A stretch of 64,000 nt of DNA from Lysinibacillus fusiformis (GCF_003049525.1 NZ_PYWL01000002.1:682001-746000); one strand, 5' to 3'; counted from the stretch's first letter, positions 1-8,529 are shown. Notes: generated by a model from the letters alone, not told the origin. Numbers and translations: made by a program.

Positions 1-237
1 CTTCATGATAAGCAAGTTTTTATTGTAAATACACGTGTCCCTAAAGATTGGCAGGATAATGTGAACAAAGTGATTTCAGAGGTTGCTATTGAGTTCCAAA
101 ACACGACTATTATCGATTGGTATGCAGCTAGTGAAGGAAAAGAAAATTATTTTTATGAGGATGGAGTGCATTTGAAACCAAAAGGTGCAGAATACTATGC
201 TTCTATAATACTAGAAGCAGTTAAGGAAAATATTTAG
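1..237 (+). CDS. SGNH/GDSL hydrolase-like protein, C-terminal end (5' cut by window)
   Basis: The reading frame is open from base 1 to a TAG at 235-237. Its 78 residues match the C-terminal third of the next gene almost residue for residue, including the NTRVPK segment and the DGVHLKP block that carries the catalytic Asp and His of SGNH hydrolases. It is therefore the end of a tandem paralogue of the 280-972 gene. In this family such domains hydrolyse or transfer acyl groups on envelope polymers (OatA-type C-terminal domain); the substrate here is inferred, not shown. The start lies outside the window. Confidence 0.8.
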   Translation, partial: LHDKQVFIVNTRVPKDWQDNVNKVISEVAIEFQNTTIIDWYAASEGKENYFYEDGVHLKPKGAEYYASIILEAVKENI

Positions 238-279
238 GAGAGTTTTTAAATTATATTCACATTAAGAGAGGAAAGTATT

Positions 280-972
280 ATGTATAAATTAAAAGAGAAG
301 AAACAAACAAAAGGTAAAAAGAAACTAATCCTTGTACTAGCACTATTGCTCATTTCCATTGGCATTGTTAGTTATGGTATGAATAAAACCGTTCCGACAA
401 ATAAATCCATAGAAGAAGTAAAAGCAACTCACATTGAGGAGATTCATGACAAGGTGGAAGTGGAGGGGAAGACGGAAGTTTCAAAAAATGTTAATACTCA
501 AGATGTGACAGGGGTTACTGTTATTGGGGATTCGGTCATTGTTGGTGTCGCTCCTTATTTAGAAGAGTTACTTCCAGGAATCTTAGTTGATGGAAAAGTT
601 GGTCGTCAAATGATACAGGGGGAAGAAACTATTAAACAGCTACAAACAGAAGGGAAATTAGGTGGGAAAATTGTTATAGAGCTTGGGACAAATGGCCCCT
701 TTACTTCAAACCAATTACGTAATTTACTTTCCTTACTTAGCGATAAGCAAATTTACCTTATAAATACACGTGTCCCTAAAGAATGGGAGGAAACTGTAAA
801 CAATACGATTTCAGAGGTTGCTCCTGAGTTTAAAAACGCAACTATTATTGATTGGTATGCAGCTAGTGAAGGAAAAGAAAATTACTTTTATCAGGATGGA
901 GTACATTTGAAACCAGAAGGTGCTGAATTCTATGCTTCTTTGATTCTAGAAACAATAAATGAAAATAATTAA
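280..972 (+). CDS. membrane-anchored SGNH hydrolase-like protein (OatA C-terminal-type domain)
   Basis: 230 residues. A basic N-terminus (MYKLKEKK) is followed by one membrane segment at about residues 15-33, so the catalytic domain should face outside. The SGNH blocks are visible: GDS at 83-85 (nucleophile Ser85), GTN at 136-138, and DGVH at 206-209 giving Asp206 and His209. This resembles the extracellular domain of peptidoglycan O-acetyltransferases, but the acyltransferase-3 membrane domain is absent, so it would need a partner or act as an esterase. AGAGAGGAAAG lies upstream of the ATG. A paralogue precedes it and an LCP gene follows, suggesting a small cell-wall modification cluster. 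Its first 24 coding bases are identical to those of the LCP gene. Confidence 0.8.
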   Translation: MYKLKEKKQTKGKKKLILVLALLLISIGIVSYGMNKTVPTNKSIEEVKATHIEEIHDKVEVEGKTEVSKNVNTQDVTGVTVIGDSVIVGVAPYLEELLPGILVDGKVGRQMIQGEETIKQLQTEGKLGGKIVIELGTNGPFTSNQLRNLLSLLSDKQIYLINTRVPKEWEETVNNTISEVAPEFKNATIIDWYAASEGKENYFYQDGVHLKPEGAEFYASLILETINENN

Positions 973-1029
973 TGATGTATGTTTTCAAAGATTACTTACA
1001 CTAAGTAAATAGTAAGGACAGTGAAGTAT

Positions 1030-1947
1030 ATGTATAAATTAAAAGAGAAGAAAAAATTGAATATCAGAAAGATAATAATACTTGTGCTAACTCTATTTAT
1101 TATTTTTGCTGGTTTTGTTAGTTATGGGATCTATAGAACTGTAGCACAATCAGTTGACCATATTTATAAACCTTTGAATAAAGACAAGGATAATGATAAA
1201 CAACAGCAAAATAAAACTAATATAGAAAATTTAAAACCCCTCTCATTTTTACTACTAGGGGTGGATGAGCGACCAAATGATGTTGGTCGTTCTGATTCTA
1301 TGATAGTAGTTACTGTTAATCCTAAATCAGAAATATCAACAATGGTAAGCATTCCACGTGATACGAGAGTTTATAATCCTATGAAAAATTCTTATAGTAA
1401 AATAAATGCGGCTTATGCTTATGGTGGAGTGGAAGGAACAGTCCAGGCTGTTGAACAATTTTTAAATATTCCTATTGACTATTACATTAAGGTTAATATG
1501 GAAGGTTTTAGGGATATTGTTGATGCGGTTGGTGGAGTGACAGTAAATAATAAATTTGCTTTCACTCTTGAAGATGTGTTTATACCTGAGGGAAAACAAC
1601 AAATAAATGGTCATGTTGCTCTTAAATATGTTCGAATGCGGAAAGAAGATCCTCTTGGAGATTTCGGTAGGCAAACAAGGCAAAGAGAAGTGATAAGTAA
1701 AATTATTGAAAAGGGTACTGAATTTTCTTCATTGGTAAAATATCCGATAATATTAAAAATATTAGAAAAAAATGTACAAACAAACTTAAAACTAGAACAA
1801 CTAATTGATATTCAAAAAGCATATAAATCTGCTGCTCAAATAATAAAGCAAATAGAGATCAAGGGTGAGGGAAAGACAATAGATGGTATTTGGTACTACA
1901 TTGTAAATGATGATACAAGGTTAGAGATTTCAGATGAGTTAATGTAA
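1030..1947 (+). CDS. LCP (LytR-CpsA-Psr) family protein
   Basis: About 305 residues: a cytoplasmic MYKLKEKK start, one membrane segment (about residues 15-35), then the LCP domain. Family landmarks are present: LLLGVDERP, GRSDSMIVVTVNP, SIPRDTRVY and the basic KYVRMRKED...GDFGRQTRQRE region that binds polyprenyl-pyrophosphate substrates. LCP enzymes ligate anionic polymers such as teichoic acids to peptidoglycan. I chose ATG 1030 over GTG 1021 because AAGGA at 1014-1018 is well spaced from 1030 and the product then begins like the SGNH neighbour. It is slightly short for the family. It probably acts with the SGNH proteins upstream at the wall. Confidence 0.88.
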   Translation: MYKLKEKKKLNIRKIIILVLTLFIIFAGFVSYGIYRTVAQSVDHIYKPLNKDKDNDKQQQNKTNIENLKPLSFLLLGVDERPNDVGRSDSMIVVTVNPKSEISTMVSIPRDTRVYNPMKNSYSKINAAYAYGGVEGTVQAVEQFLNIPIDYYIKVNMEGFRDIVDAVGGVTVNNKFAFTLEDVFIPEGKQQINGHVALKYVRMRKEDPLGDFGRQTRQREVISKIIEKGTEFSSLVKYPIILKILEKNVQTNLKLEQLIDIQKAYKSAAQIIKQIEIKGEGKTIDGIWYYIVNDDTRLEISDELM

Positions 1948-2163
1948 AATATTTGAAGTGGCATATAAAAACAACGTGTAAATATCTCAACAACTACTTT
2001 AGAAGTGAGACAAAATGTGTAAAAAAAGAATCTTCTACCGAAAACGGATTTGGAGAAAAAAGCTCTAGAATCTGGAGAAATCCCCAAAAAAGATTGGCGC
2101 CGAACTTGCTAATGTTATTTAAAAATCTTTAGAAGATGCGTAAAAGATAGGTTGGTATAAGTT

Positions 2164-2553
2164 ATGACTGAAGAGAAGAAAGAGGCTAAAAAACATCAAA
2201 TTGATTATAACGTTATATATGTGCACGTCTACTCAACAGGTGAACAGTTAATATGTAGTTTTGATAAGCCCCATCCAACAATGGAACGACCAACGTTCAA
2301 GCAAGCTATGCGTGTAACACCTAATTACGTTGCATTTGCTGAAGAAGGCGATACACTTATATTTTCAGATATGACTATTATAATCAAAGAAAATTTGAAA
2401 AACGAAGGATTGGATGAAGACTTTCTTGATACATTAACAACAGCTGGGGATGCCTTTAAAGAATGGCGTAGACTGTTAAATAGGTTGGAGAGTAAAGAAC
2501 GTTTACAATTCCTAAAAATGGTTTACAATGAAGGCTTTAAGAATTGTAAATAA
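2164..2553 (+). CDS. hypothetical protein, 129 aa
   Basis: An ATG after a GGTTGGTATAAGTT stretch (weak ribosome site) opens a 129-residue acidic, soluble frame. A beta-rich first half (YNVIYVHVY, DTLIFSDMTIII) is followed by a helical second half rich in charged residues. No signal peptide or membrane segment. I do not recognise the family. It is followed by a clear terminator at 2598, so it is its own unit or the end of one. Confidence 0.6.
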   Translation: MTEEKKEAKKHQIDYNVIYVHVYSTGEQLICSFDKPHPTMERPTFKQAMRVTPNYVAFAEEGDTLIFSDMTIIIKENLKNEGLDEDFLDTLTTAGDAFKEWRRLLNRLESKERLQFLKMVYNEGFKNCK

Positions 2554-2597
2554 AACAATGAAAAGATAAAGGTAAAAGAAAGAGAAGCGCAAACAAC

Positions 2598-2635
2598 GGG
2601 AGTGTACTCACACTCCCAAAAAACTTTGTTTTTGA
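2598..2635 (+). terminator. rho-independent terminator after the 2164-2553 gene
   Basis: Perfect 8-bp stem GGGAGTGT (2598-2605) and ACACTCCC (2610-2617) with a 4-base loop, then AAAAAACTTTGTTTTTG. It ends the hypothetical gene 45 bases upstream. Confidence 0.8.
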
Positions 2636-2726
2636 TTTGGTAGGTGATTTCTACGAACTTTACAAATATTTAGCCTAGAAAAATATGCAGCTATATTAGT
2701 TGTCGCTTTGCTCTCCAAATTATTAA

Positions 2727-2876
2727 TATTCTAAAAAAATATTTGAAGATGATGCTTTTGTAGAAAGAGTACATTCAGATATCGAGCCAATGTATTTTGC
2801 GTTAATATACATTGTAAAGAAAAATGAAAAACCCCAACAAAAGACTGCGTATAACAGGCTTTTGAGGGCATTGTAG
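2727..2876 (+). pseudogene. 3' fragment of an unknown gene (relic copy 1)
   Basis: A frame open to a TAG at 2874-2876 reads ...EDDAFVERVHSDIEPMYF... and ends KTAYNRLLRAL. It has no start codon or ribosome site. The same C-terminal stretch occurs at 18859-18939 with one codon fewer (QQK against QK), so both are relics of one gene family. The DNA similarity continues past the stop to the ATTAGTCCGTGAAACAT sequence. It sits directly before a decayed integrase, which suggests element debris. Family not recognised. Confidence 0.55.
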
Positions 2877-2906
2877 GGTACATATTACAAAATAAAAAAA
2901 ATTAGT

Positions 2907-2964
2907 CCGTGAAACATTAAATAAATGGCAAAAATATTGATTTATCAACGTTTACACGGACTTT
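2907..2964. repeat. inverted repeat next to the integrase relic
   Basis: AGTCCGTG and CACGGACT arms flank about 40 bases of AT-rich DNA just downstream of the decayed integrase stop. It could be a long-loop terminator or a relic of a recombination site. The left arm recurs at 18969 next to the second relic copy. Confidence 0.4.
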
Positions 2965-2968
2965 TACA

Positions 2969-3312
2969 TTAATTAGCCCCACTGCTAGCCCCAGTTCCGC
3001 ATTCCAAACTTCTACTGAAAACTTCCACTGCTTGTTCTTCTAACTCTTTCATTACATGGAAACCAGCTTTTAAAATCGTATCTCTAAATATTTTATGAAT
3101 GGCCATGCAATAGGTTATTGAATTTATTTATAAATACAAATAACTGAATGTCAAATTGTTTGCCATGTTTCAATAAAATTTGTTTACACCATACTTGGTA
3201 TTTTTTTAATTGATCAATTACAAGATCATCCACCAAAATTCTTCGATAACTATTTTTAGTTTTCGGGGTACGCGTACCAATATCATCACGTGTACGTTCT
3301 ATTGTAATTATA
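2969..3312 (-). pseudogene. decayed tyrosine integrase fragment
   Basis: Reading the minus strand from about 3312 gives a stretch (ITIERTRDDIGTRTPKTKN... through YQVWCKQILLK) that aligns with residues 244-288 of the intact integrase at 19816-21012. The far end, closing at the stop complementary to 2969-2971, matches its C-terminal GAKNGANL tail. The part between, which should carry the catalytic HxxR and Tyr, is missing or scrambled. It is an inactivated relative of the resident integrase and marks an earlier integration near here. Confidence 0.75.
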
Positions 3313-3573
3313 TTATTTAACCTCGTATAATTGAGTGTCGTCTATCCTCTCATACGATAATTTTCCGCTAAAAAGTACTGTAGTTTGGTTTGAAAAATGA
3401 ATTTAATAATATTCTTCTTGAACTAACAGTTAAAGGGATACAGAGTCCTCTTTCTGATTTTTAAATAAAAAGTATTTGACAAATAAAATATATTTATGAT
3501 ATTATTAAAAAATTTGATAATAAACAATTTATATGTTAAGGTTAAGAAGATTACCATATTGGAGGTGGATTAT

Positions 3574-4035
3574 TTGTTCGAAATTGGCGATAACATTGTT
3601 TATCCAATGCACGGAGTAGGTATAATTAAAGCTATAGAAGAAAAGGAAATCTCAGGGGAAAAGCAACAGTATTATGTCATAAAAATGTTAATCGGTAATA
3701 TGCAAATCATGATTCCTACAGGTAAAATATTGAGTTCTAGTATACGCCCTGTTACTGACATAATTGCATTAAAACACATCATAAACATTTTTCAACATGG
3801 AGAATCAGATAGATTACTGCCTTGGAAACAAAGGTATAAAGTGAACACGGACAAAATAAATACGGGTAAAATACAAGAATGTACTGAAGTTGTACGTGAT
3901 TTAATTCGTATGAAGAAAGAACAAGGACTTAATTCAAGCGAAAAAAAAATGTTAGATAACGCACATGAATTTTTGATTAGTGAACTAGTATTAATTAAAG
4001 GGATTACTGTAAATCAAATAAAAAGTTTCTGTTAA
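3574..4035 (+). CDS. CarD/CdnL-family RNA polymerase-binding regulator
   Basis: 153 residues from TTG 3574, chosen because GGAGGTG at 3561-3567 is ideally placed and the protein then begins MFEIGDNIVYPMHGVG, the usual start of the CarD RNAP-interaction domain (residues 1-60). The C-terminal half is helical (WKQRYK near residue 84, long charged helix at 95-120), as in CdnL-type proteins that bind the RNAP beta subunit and DNA upstream of the -10 element to stabilise open complexes. The frame is open upstream to 3496 but without a ribosome site. It is monocistronic. Targets cannot be told from sequence. Confidence 0.85.
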   Translation: MFEIGDNIVYPMHGVGIIKAIEEKEISGEKQQYYVIKMLIGNMQIMIPTGKILSSSIRPVTDIIALKHIINIFQHGESDRLLPWKQRYKVNTDKINTGKIQECTEVVRDLIRMKKEQGLNSSEKKMLDNAHEFLISELVLIKGITVNQIKSFC

Positions 4036-4587
4036 GGTTAATTTAAGATAATGTATTACGTTTTGCTTAAATATTCTGAATTTTTAGGGAATATGTTTAT
4101 TATTAAAAGTAAATCATTTTAAAGACATTCAACTTCTCCCACTCACCTTTAGAGCATTAACCTCTTTTGTTCTACAATTTCATCAATTTTTATTATTTAA
4201 ATTTCTTTTACGAAGGTTTGAAGTTTTAAAAAATAACTTTATAAAATAGTCACCTGATTTTTGCAATCCTGATTCACACTGGCACGGACAAGGAGCCATA
4301 AGGATGAAAGAGAGGTAGGGGTTTCATTATTTTAGGTATACAATATATTATTTAAGTCATTTTTTCTAGAAGAAAAAACAATCAATCTCACCTCTATACT
4401 TTAAGAATTTTTTACATCTACATATCAGTGGATTTTTCTATGTATTTACATTTTATTTAAAAAATATTCTTCTTAAAAAGAATTATTTTTGTTCGATGTA
4501 AAGGATTTGTAACTTTTCATCTTGATGATCACTGAGAGCATGGATAGTATTACATTGTGTGTGTTTACATACTAGGAGGCAAAACAA
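4036..4587 (+). promoter_or_regulatory. long AT-rich gap and probable 5' leader of the cold-shock gene
   Basis: About 550 bases without a supported gene. The last 150 bases (from about 4440) form an AT-rich stretch ending in TACTAGGAGGCAAAACAAATG. Long untranslated leaders are typical of Bacillus csp genes and act as temperature-sensitive folds; that role is inferred. I could not assign a confident promoter. Confidence 0.4.
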
Positions 4588-4791
4588 ATGGAAAAAGGTA
4601 ATGTAAAATGGTTTAATGGCGAAAAAGGCTTCGGATTCATCGAACGTGAAGGTGGAGACGACGTATTCGTTCATTTCTCAGCGATTCAAGGCGAAGGTTA
4701 CAAAACCTTAAAAGAAGGTCAAGCAGTGACTTTTGATGTGGAGGAAGGTCAACGTGGACCTCAAGCTTCAAACGTACGTACAGCTGCTTAA
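4588..4791 (+). CDS. csp: cold-shock protein, CspA/CspB family
   Basis: 67 residues, exactly family size. The nucleic-acid-binding motifs are intact: KGFGFI (RNP1) and VFVHF (RNP2), in a sequence beginning [10 protein letters not shown]. Such proteins are single-stranded RNA/DNA-binding chaperones that melt mRNA structure during cold shock. A strong AGGAGG sits 11 bases before the ATG. Terminators at about 4807 and 4928 end the unit. Codon use is richer in G/C third positions than its neighbours, as expected for a highly expressed gene. Confidence 0.95.
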   Translation: MEKGNVKWFNGEKGFGFIEREGGDDVFVHFSAIQGEGYKTLKEGQAVTFDVEEGQRGPQASNVRTAA

Positions 4792-4806
4792 TTTTACAAA
4801 ACAGGG

Positions 4807-4840
4807 AAGGCAGGCTCTTTTATGAGAGTCTGCTTCTTTC
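4807..4840 (+). terminator. terminator after csp
   Basis: GCAGGCTCT (4810-4818) pairs with AGAGTCTGC (4825-4833) with one G-U pair, followed by TTCTTTC. Confidence 0.65.
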
Positions 4841-4927
4841 TAGAAACACTATTTACTCAATTAAAAGGCAATTAGAATTGGATGTAGATTTGAAAAAAAG
4901 TCATGACGTTAATAAATAGTTTTAAGT

Positions 4928-4960
4928 AAAATCCTGTGTTGGTATGCAGGATTTTTTATT
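4928..4960 (+). terminator. second terminator between csp and the PhzF-like gene
   Basis: AAATCCTG (4928-4935) and CAGGATTT (4947-4954) form a stem followed by TTTTATT. Confidence 0.7.
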
Positions 4961-5070
4961 GTTCCACAAACTGGCCATTTAATTTAACAATACCTTTAAA
5001 GAAAAATGGATATTTATGTTAAAATATAGATAAGAATATGAAGCTATTAAATTTAGGGATGGGGCGGCAT

Positions 5071-5862
5071 ATGAATAGCCAATTTTATTTTATCAATGCT
5101 TTTACAAAAGAAAAATTTAAGGGAAATCCTGCAGCAATAGTTTTCTTAAGAGAGAAAAGATCAGAAGAGTGGATGAAATACTTAGCAAAAGAACTCAATC
5201 AACCTATTACAGCTTTTATTTCAAAGGAAAATGGAAATAACTATCAACTTAGATGGTTCACACCGACTAAAGAGATTGATTTATGTGGGCATGGTACATT
5301 AGGAGCTGCTCATATTTTATGGAGTGAGGGTTTTTCTTCATCAGAGTCAACAATTAACTTTTATACTCAATCAGGACTTCTTCAAACTGAGCTATCTGAA
5401 CAACAAATAATTCTGAAGTTTAATTTAAAAGAATCAACTCAAACAGAAGTGACTGAGAAATTAAAACGTGTTATTGATTTCCACATAAAAAATGCTGCTT
5501 GGGCAGAAGATCGGTACATTTTAGAACTGGAAAACCATGATATGGTTCATAACGTAATGCCTAATTTGGATGCAATTCGAGAACTAGAGGGTCCAGGTAT
5601 AATTATTACTAGTCGTGGATCAGATAAGTATGACTTTGTATCAAGGTATTTTGCTCCAAAGATAGGAATTAACGAAGATTACGTTACAGGCTCTGCACAC
5701 TGCGCATTAGCTTCATATTGGAGTGGTCTCTTAAATAAGAAAGAATTTACAGCATATCAGGATTCAGAGCGCGGGGGTGAAATAAAACTAAAGAAAAAAG
5801 GAGAAAAAGTTGAGTTAATTGGGGACTGTGTAACTTTACTGAAAGGACATTTATATAATTAG
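5071..5862 (+). CDS. PhzF-family isomerase-like protein
   Basis: 263 residues from ATG 5071; the frame is open to 5038, but the family begins about where ATG 5071 does. Signature blocks are clear: FTKEKFKGNPAAIVF, FTPTKEIDLCGHGTLGAAH and VTGSAHCALA, which build the two-fold PhzF barrel around its active site. The odd point is the usual SETAF block, which carries the catalytic Glu: here it reads PITAF (residues 45-49), with Ile in the Glu position. Typical PhzF isomerisation may therefore be lost. Members are soluble cytoplasmic enzymes, mostly of unknown substrate. Monocistronic. Confidence 0.85.
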   Translation: MNSQFYFINAFTKEKFKGNPAAIVFLREKRSEEWMKYLAKELNQPITAFISKENGNNYQLRWFTPTKEIDLCGHGTLGAAHILWSEGFSSSESTINFYTQSGLLQTELSEQQIILKFNLKESTQTEVTEKLKRVIDFHIKNAAWAEDRYILELENHDMVHNVMPNLDAIRELEGPGIIITSRGSDKYDFVSRYFAPKIGINEDYVTGSAHCALASYWSGLLNKKEFTAYQDSERGGEIKLKKKGEKVELIGDCVTLLKGHLYN

Positions 5863-5881
5863 CTAATCTTCCGTAATAGGG

Positions 5882-5915
5882 CGCGTTTATTTAAGAACGC
5901 GTCTTTTTCTTTTAA
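5882..5915 (+). terminator. terminator after the PhzF-like gene
   Basis: CGCGTT (5882-5887) and AACGCG (5896-5901), then TCTTTTTCTTTT. Confidence 0.75.
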
Positions 5916-5937
5916 AGGACCCTATTGTTGCAGATAT

Positions 5938-5973
5938 AAAAAGAGGCTGACATTACATCAACCTCTTTTTAAT
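5938..5973. terminator. bidirectional terminator-like hairpin
   Basis: AAAAAGAGGCTGA pairs with TCAACCTCTTTTT around a short loop with one G-U pair; A and T runs on both sides suit termination in either direction. Confidence 0.7.
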
Positions 5974-6062
5974 GATTTTTAGGATGCAGCGATTACTTCG
6001 CAAGATATATCAAAAAGCGAATGAAGAACTTTGATATCCTATATTTAAAGGAGGTGCCTTCG

Positions 6063-6251
6063 TTGTATAACCATGAAATTATAATTAAGAAAATTATTTT
6101 GTATGTGGAAGAAAACCTACATGAACCACTACCCTTGGAAAATATTGCAGCACAATCAAATTTTTCAAAGTATCACTTTCATCGAATATTCCAATCCACT
6201 ATTGGCATGACAGTAACTGAATATATTCGGTTAAGGGAGATATTACAATAG
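6063..6251 (+). pseudogene. AraC-family regulator, truncated after the first helix-turn-helix
   Basis: TTG 6063 after AAAGGAGGTG starts a 62-residue frame: a helix (IIIKKIILYVEENLHEP) and the first AraC HTH (LENIAAQSNFSKYHFHRIFQSTIGMTVTEYIRLRE), then TAG. Full AraC DNA-binding units have two HTHs over about 100 residues, and this one lacks the second and any effector domain. Unrelated coding-like sequence begins at the break. It is probably non-functional. Confidence 0.75.
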
Positions 6252-6433
6252 CATACAAAGAAACACCCAAATCATTAGAGCTTACAGCGAACAGTGAATC
6301 TTCCGACATAAGCGTAAATTTAGAAGGTTATCAGAAAGAAAAACATACAGATAAATTAAAAAAAGGAAAGATTGGAGAAGCCTCAAACAAATTAGAATTA
6401 ATTAGCAAAGAAGGTGTAATAACAGTAAAATAA
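6248..6433 (+). pseudogene. 3' fragment of an unknown lysine-rich protein
   Basis: In a frame different from the AraC fragment, 61 hydrophilic residues run to TAA at 6431-6433 (AYKETPKSLELTANSES..., ending KEGVITVK). No start or ribosome site. It looks like the tail of another gene joined to the AraC fragment by deletion. Family not recognised. Confidence 0.35.
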
Positions 6434-6632
6434 AAACTTACAATCTGTGTGGTTAATAAATAATGTAAAGACGAGAACTTGAACAACTGGGACCACATTT
6501 ATCTACTGGGATTGATATTTGTGAGAGCCATTCTATCTGTCGTTATATAAAAAACAATTGCAATTGCTGAATTAAGAAGTTGGAAAAAATCATTAAAAGG
6601 ACGTTCAGGCATTTGAATTCAAATAATATAAA

Positions 6633-6745
6633 GTAAGGGCCAGATTGTTGAGGAACGTTTTCAATAAAATTGGATTTTATTGTTGATTTATAGAGTAAGA
6701 TTGTGAAGTTTCTCACTTAAACTAACGGCGCAGAATAGTTGAAGA
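6633..6745. repeat. dispersed intergenic repeat, copy A
   Basis: Contains GGGCCAGATTGTTGAGGAACG at the left and CTAACGGCGCAGAATAGTTGAAG at the right. The same elements recur at about 8530, 11249, 32242, 33070, 35097 and 37447. The rest of 6434-6980 shows no supported gene apart from the terminator at 6784 and the sigma promoter. Confidence 0.7.
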
Positions 6746-6783
6746 AGAACGACTTTTTGTTATTGATATATACTTAAGTATCT

Positions 6784-6817
6784 AGGTAGCAGCAGTAAAT
6801 GTTGCTACCTTTTTTAT
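6784..6817 (+). terminator. terminator-like hairpin upstream of the sigma factor gene
   Basis: AGGTAGCA (6784-6791) and TGCTACCT (6803-6810) followed by TTTTTTATT. Confidence 0.7.
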
Positions 6818-6895
6818 TCTTTGGAGATTCATAAATAATAATCTGTAACGTAGTAAAAGAAGAATATTTGAATGGTTATATTTTAATTTGTGTTA

Positions 6896-6923
6896 GAAAA
6901 ACTTTTTAAGTTAGTTGTACGTC
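6896..6923 (+). promoter_or_regulatory. possible ECF-type promoter of sigV-rsiV
   Basis: GAAAAAC (6896-6902), a 17-base spacer and CGTC (6920-6923) resemble the AAC/CGTC elements of ECF sigma promoters and lie 58 bases before the sigma gene. ECF sigma genes usually autoregulate, so this fits, but the match is short. Confidence 0.4.
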
Positions 6924-6980
6924 AAAATCAATAGAGTGCGCTTATAATGAATTTTTTACCTTAAGGAGAGGTTGTAAAAG

Positions 6981-7478
6981 ATGAATAAAACAGATTTAGG
7001 AACAAACATCGCAGATTTTCTGATGCAGAATAAAGAGAAGTACTACAGACTGGCTTACCAGTATGTGCAAAATAGGGACGATGCACTTGATGTGGTGCAT
7101 GATGCCATTAATAAAGCGTTCTCTAATATGAATTCTTTAAAAAATCCTGAGTATATAAGAACCTGGTTCTATAGAATTGTCGTGAATACAGCCCTTGACC
7201 TGCTTCGGAAACGGAAAAAACTTATTGTTATAGATGACGAGATACTATCTAACTTAGATACAGGAGTGGTAGATAAATATGAAAATGTTGATTTAAATAC
7301 AGCAATCAATGCACTACCCGAGCAGTACCGTAGCGTGGTTATACTTCGATACTTTGAAGACTTAAAACTAGATGATATTGCTGAGATCTTAAACGAAAAA
7401 GTTAGTACAGTTAAAACAAGGTTGTACAAAGCGTTACAAATATTGCGCATCGATATAATTGAGGAGGTAAATAAATAA
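6981..7478 (+). CDS. sigV: ECF RNA polymerase sigma factor, SigV-like
   Basis: 165 residues with sigma region 2 (about 20-90, including YQYVQNRDDALDVVHDA and the TWFYRIVVNTALDLLRKRKK DNA-melting/-10 part) and region 4 (about 105-155, LPEQYRSVVILRYFEDLKLDDIAEIL with an HTH). No region 3, as in ECF factors. GGAGAGG precedes the ATG. Its stop overlaps the first base of the anti-sigma gene, so the two are co-translated. I assign SigV from the RsiV-like partner: in Bacillus SigV is released when RsiV senses lysozyme and activates peptidoglycan-protective genes. Confidence 0.85.
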   Translation: MNKTDLGTNIADFLMQNKEKYYRLAYQYVQNRDDALDVVHDAINKAFSNMNSLKNPEYIRTWFYRIVVNTALDLLRKRKKLIVIDDEILSNLDTGVVDKYENVDLNTAINALPEQYRSVVILRYFEDLKLDDIAEILNEKVSTVKTRLYKALQILRIDIIEEVNK

Positions 7479-8377
7479 TGGATGATAATTTAATGGAAAT
7501 GAAAAAAGAATATGACAATATTCCTATTCCAGAAGAATTAGATTTTGTTGTTAGGCAAGCAATAAAACAAGGAATGAATCAGCAAATGAAGAACAAGAAA
7601 AATCATAAAAAAATGCCTAAAAAACTTACTGCAGGCGTAGCGGCAGCTGCACTATTTTTTGTAATAGGTGTGAACACGAGTGAACCTTTTGCGGCTTCCT
7701 TAAAAGACGTGCCTGTCATTGGCAGTCTAGCAAAAGTTGTTTCCTTCCACGAATTTAAAGAAGAAGATAAAACATATAAAGCAGATATCAAAGTACCGGC
7801 TTTACAAGGATTGGAGAACACTGAATTTGAAGCAAGCTTGAATAAAAAATATATGGTTGAAGCCCAAGCACAATTTGAAGCCTTCAAGGAAGATATGAAA
7901 TATGTTGAGAGCGTGGGCGGAGGGCATATTGGAGTCGAAGGAGGTTATGAAGTGAAAACCGACAACGATCAAATCCTTGCTATCGAGCGTTATGAAATCA
8001 GCACATCAAATGGTTATTCCGCAAGACAATTCGATACGATAGATAAAAAGAACGAACTATTAATTTCATTACCAAGTCTTTTCAAAGATGAAAACTACAT
8101 TTATAACATCAGCAACAATATCATTGATCAAATGATCGCAAATTATAAGAAAGATAGCAGTAATTACTACTGGGTAGCGGGAATTATTGAAAAGCCTGAA
8201 GAGGTATCATTTGTAAAAATTGATAGAAATCAAAGTTTCTACATCAATAACGAGGGCAAGTTGGTCATTTGCTTTGACAAATACGAAGTAGCACCAGGGG
8301 CAATGGGCGCTTTGGAGTTCATAATTCCTACTGAGGTCATTAAAGATGATCTTGAAAGCAATACGTATATCAAATAG
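7478..8377 (+). CDS. rsiV: RsiV-like anti-sigma factor (DUF3298 family)
   Basis: 299 residues. The cytoplasmic N-terminus (about 1-48) would hold the sigma factor. One membrane segment (about 50-66, LTAGVAAAALFFVIGV) is followed by an extracellular domain with the RsiV/PdaC layout, including the C-terminal FYINNEGKLVICFDKYEVAPGAMGALEFIIP stretch typical of DUF3298. In B. subtilis RsiV binds lysozyme and is then cleaved by signal peptidase and RasP to free SigV; I infer the same. ATG 7478 shares a base with the sigma stop (TAATG). No OatA gene follows, unlike the B. subtilis operon, though OatA-like SGNH genes lie 6 kb upstream. Confidence 0.85.
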   Translation: MDDNLMEMKKEYDNIPIPEELDFVVRQAIKQGMNQQMKNKKNHKKMPKKLTAGVAAAALFFVIGVNTSEPFAASLKDVPVIGSLAKVVSFHEFKEEDKTYKADIKVPALQGLENTEFEASLNKKYMVEAQAQFEAFKEDMKYVESVGGGHIGVEGGYEVKTDNDQILAIERYEISTSNGYSARQFDTIDKKNELLISLPSLFKDENYIYNISNNIIDQMIANYKKDSSNYYWVAGIIEKPEEVSFVKIDRNQSFYINNEGKLVICFDKYEVAPGAMGALEFIIPTEVIKDDLESNTYIK

Positions 8378-8529
8378 CCCTTGAACAGAAAATGTATCAA
8401 GGATATTCACGATGTCATTAAAATTATTTCTTTGCAGAGGTTATCTTTATAAGGAAAAAAGAAATTACAAAAGAAAAAATCCTGAAATATAGTATTTTAT
8501 CCAAAATATTTCTATAATAAAAGCCTTAT

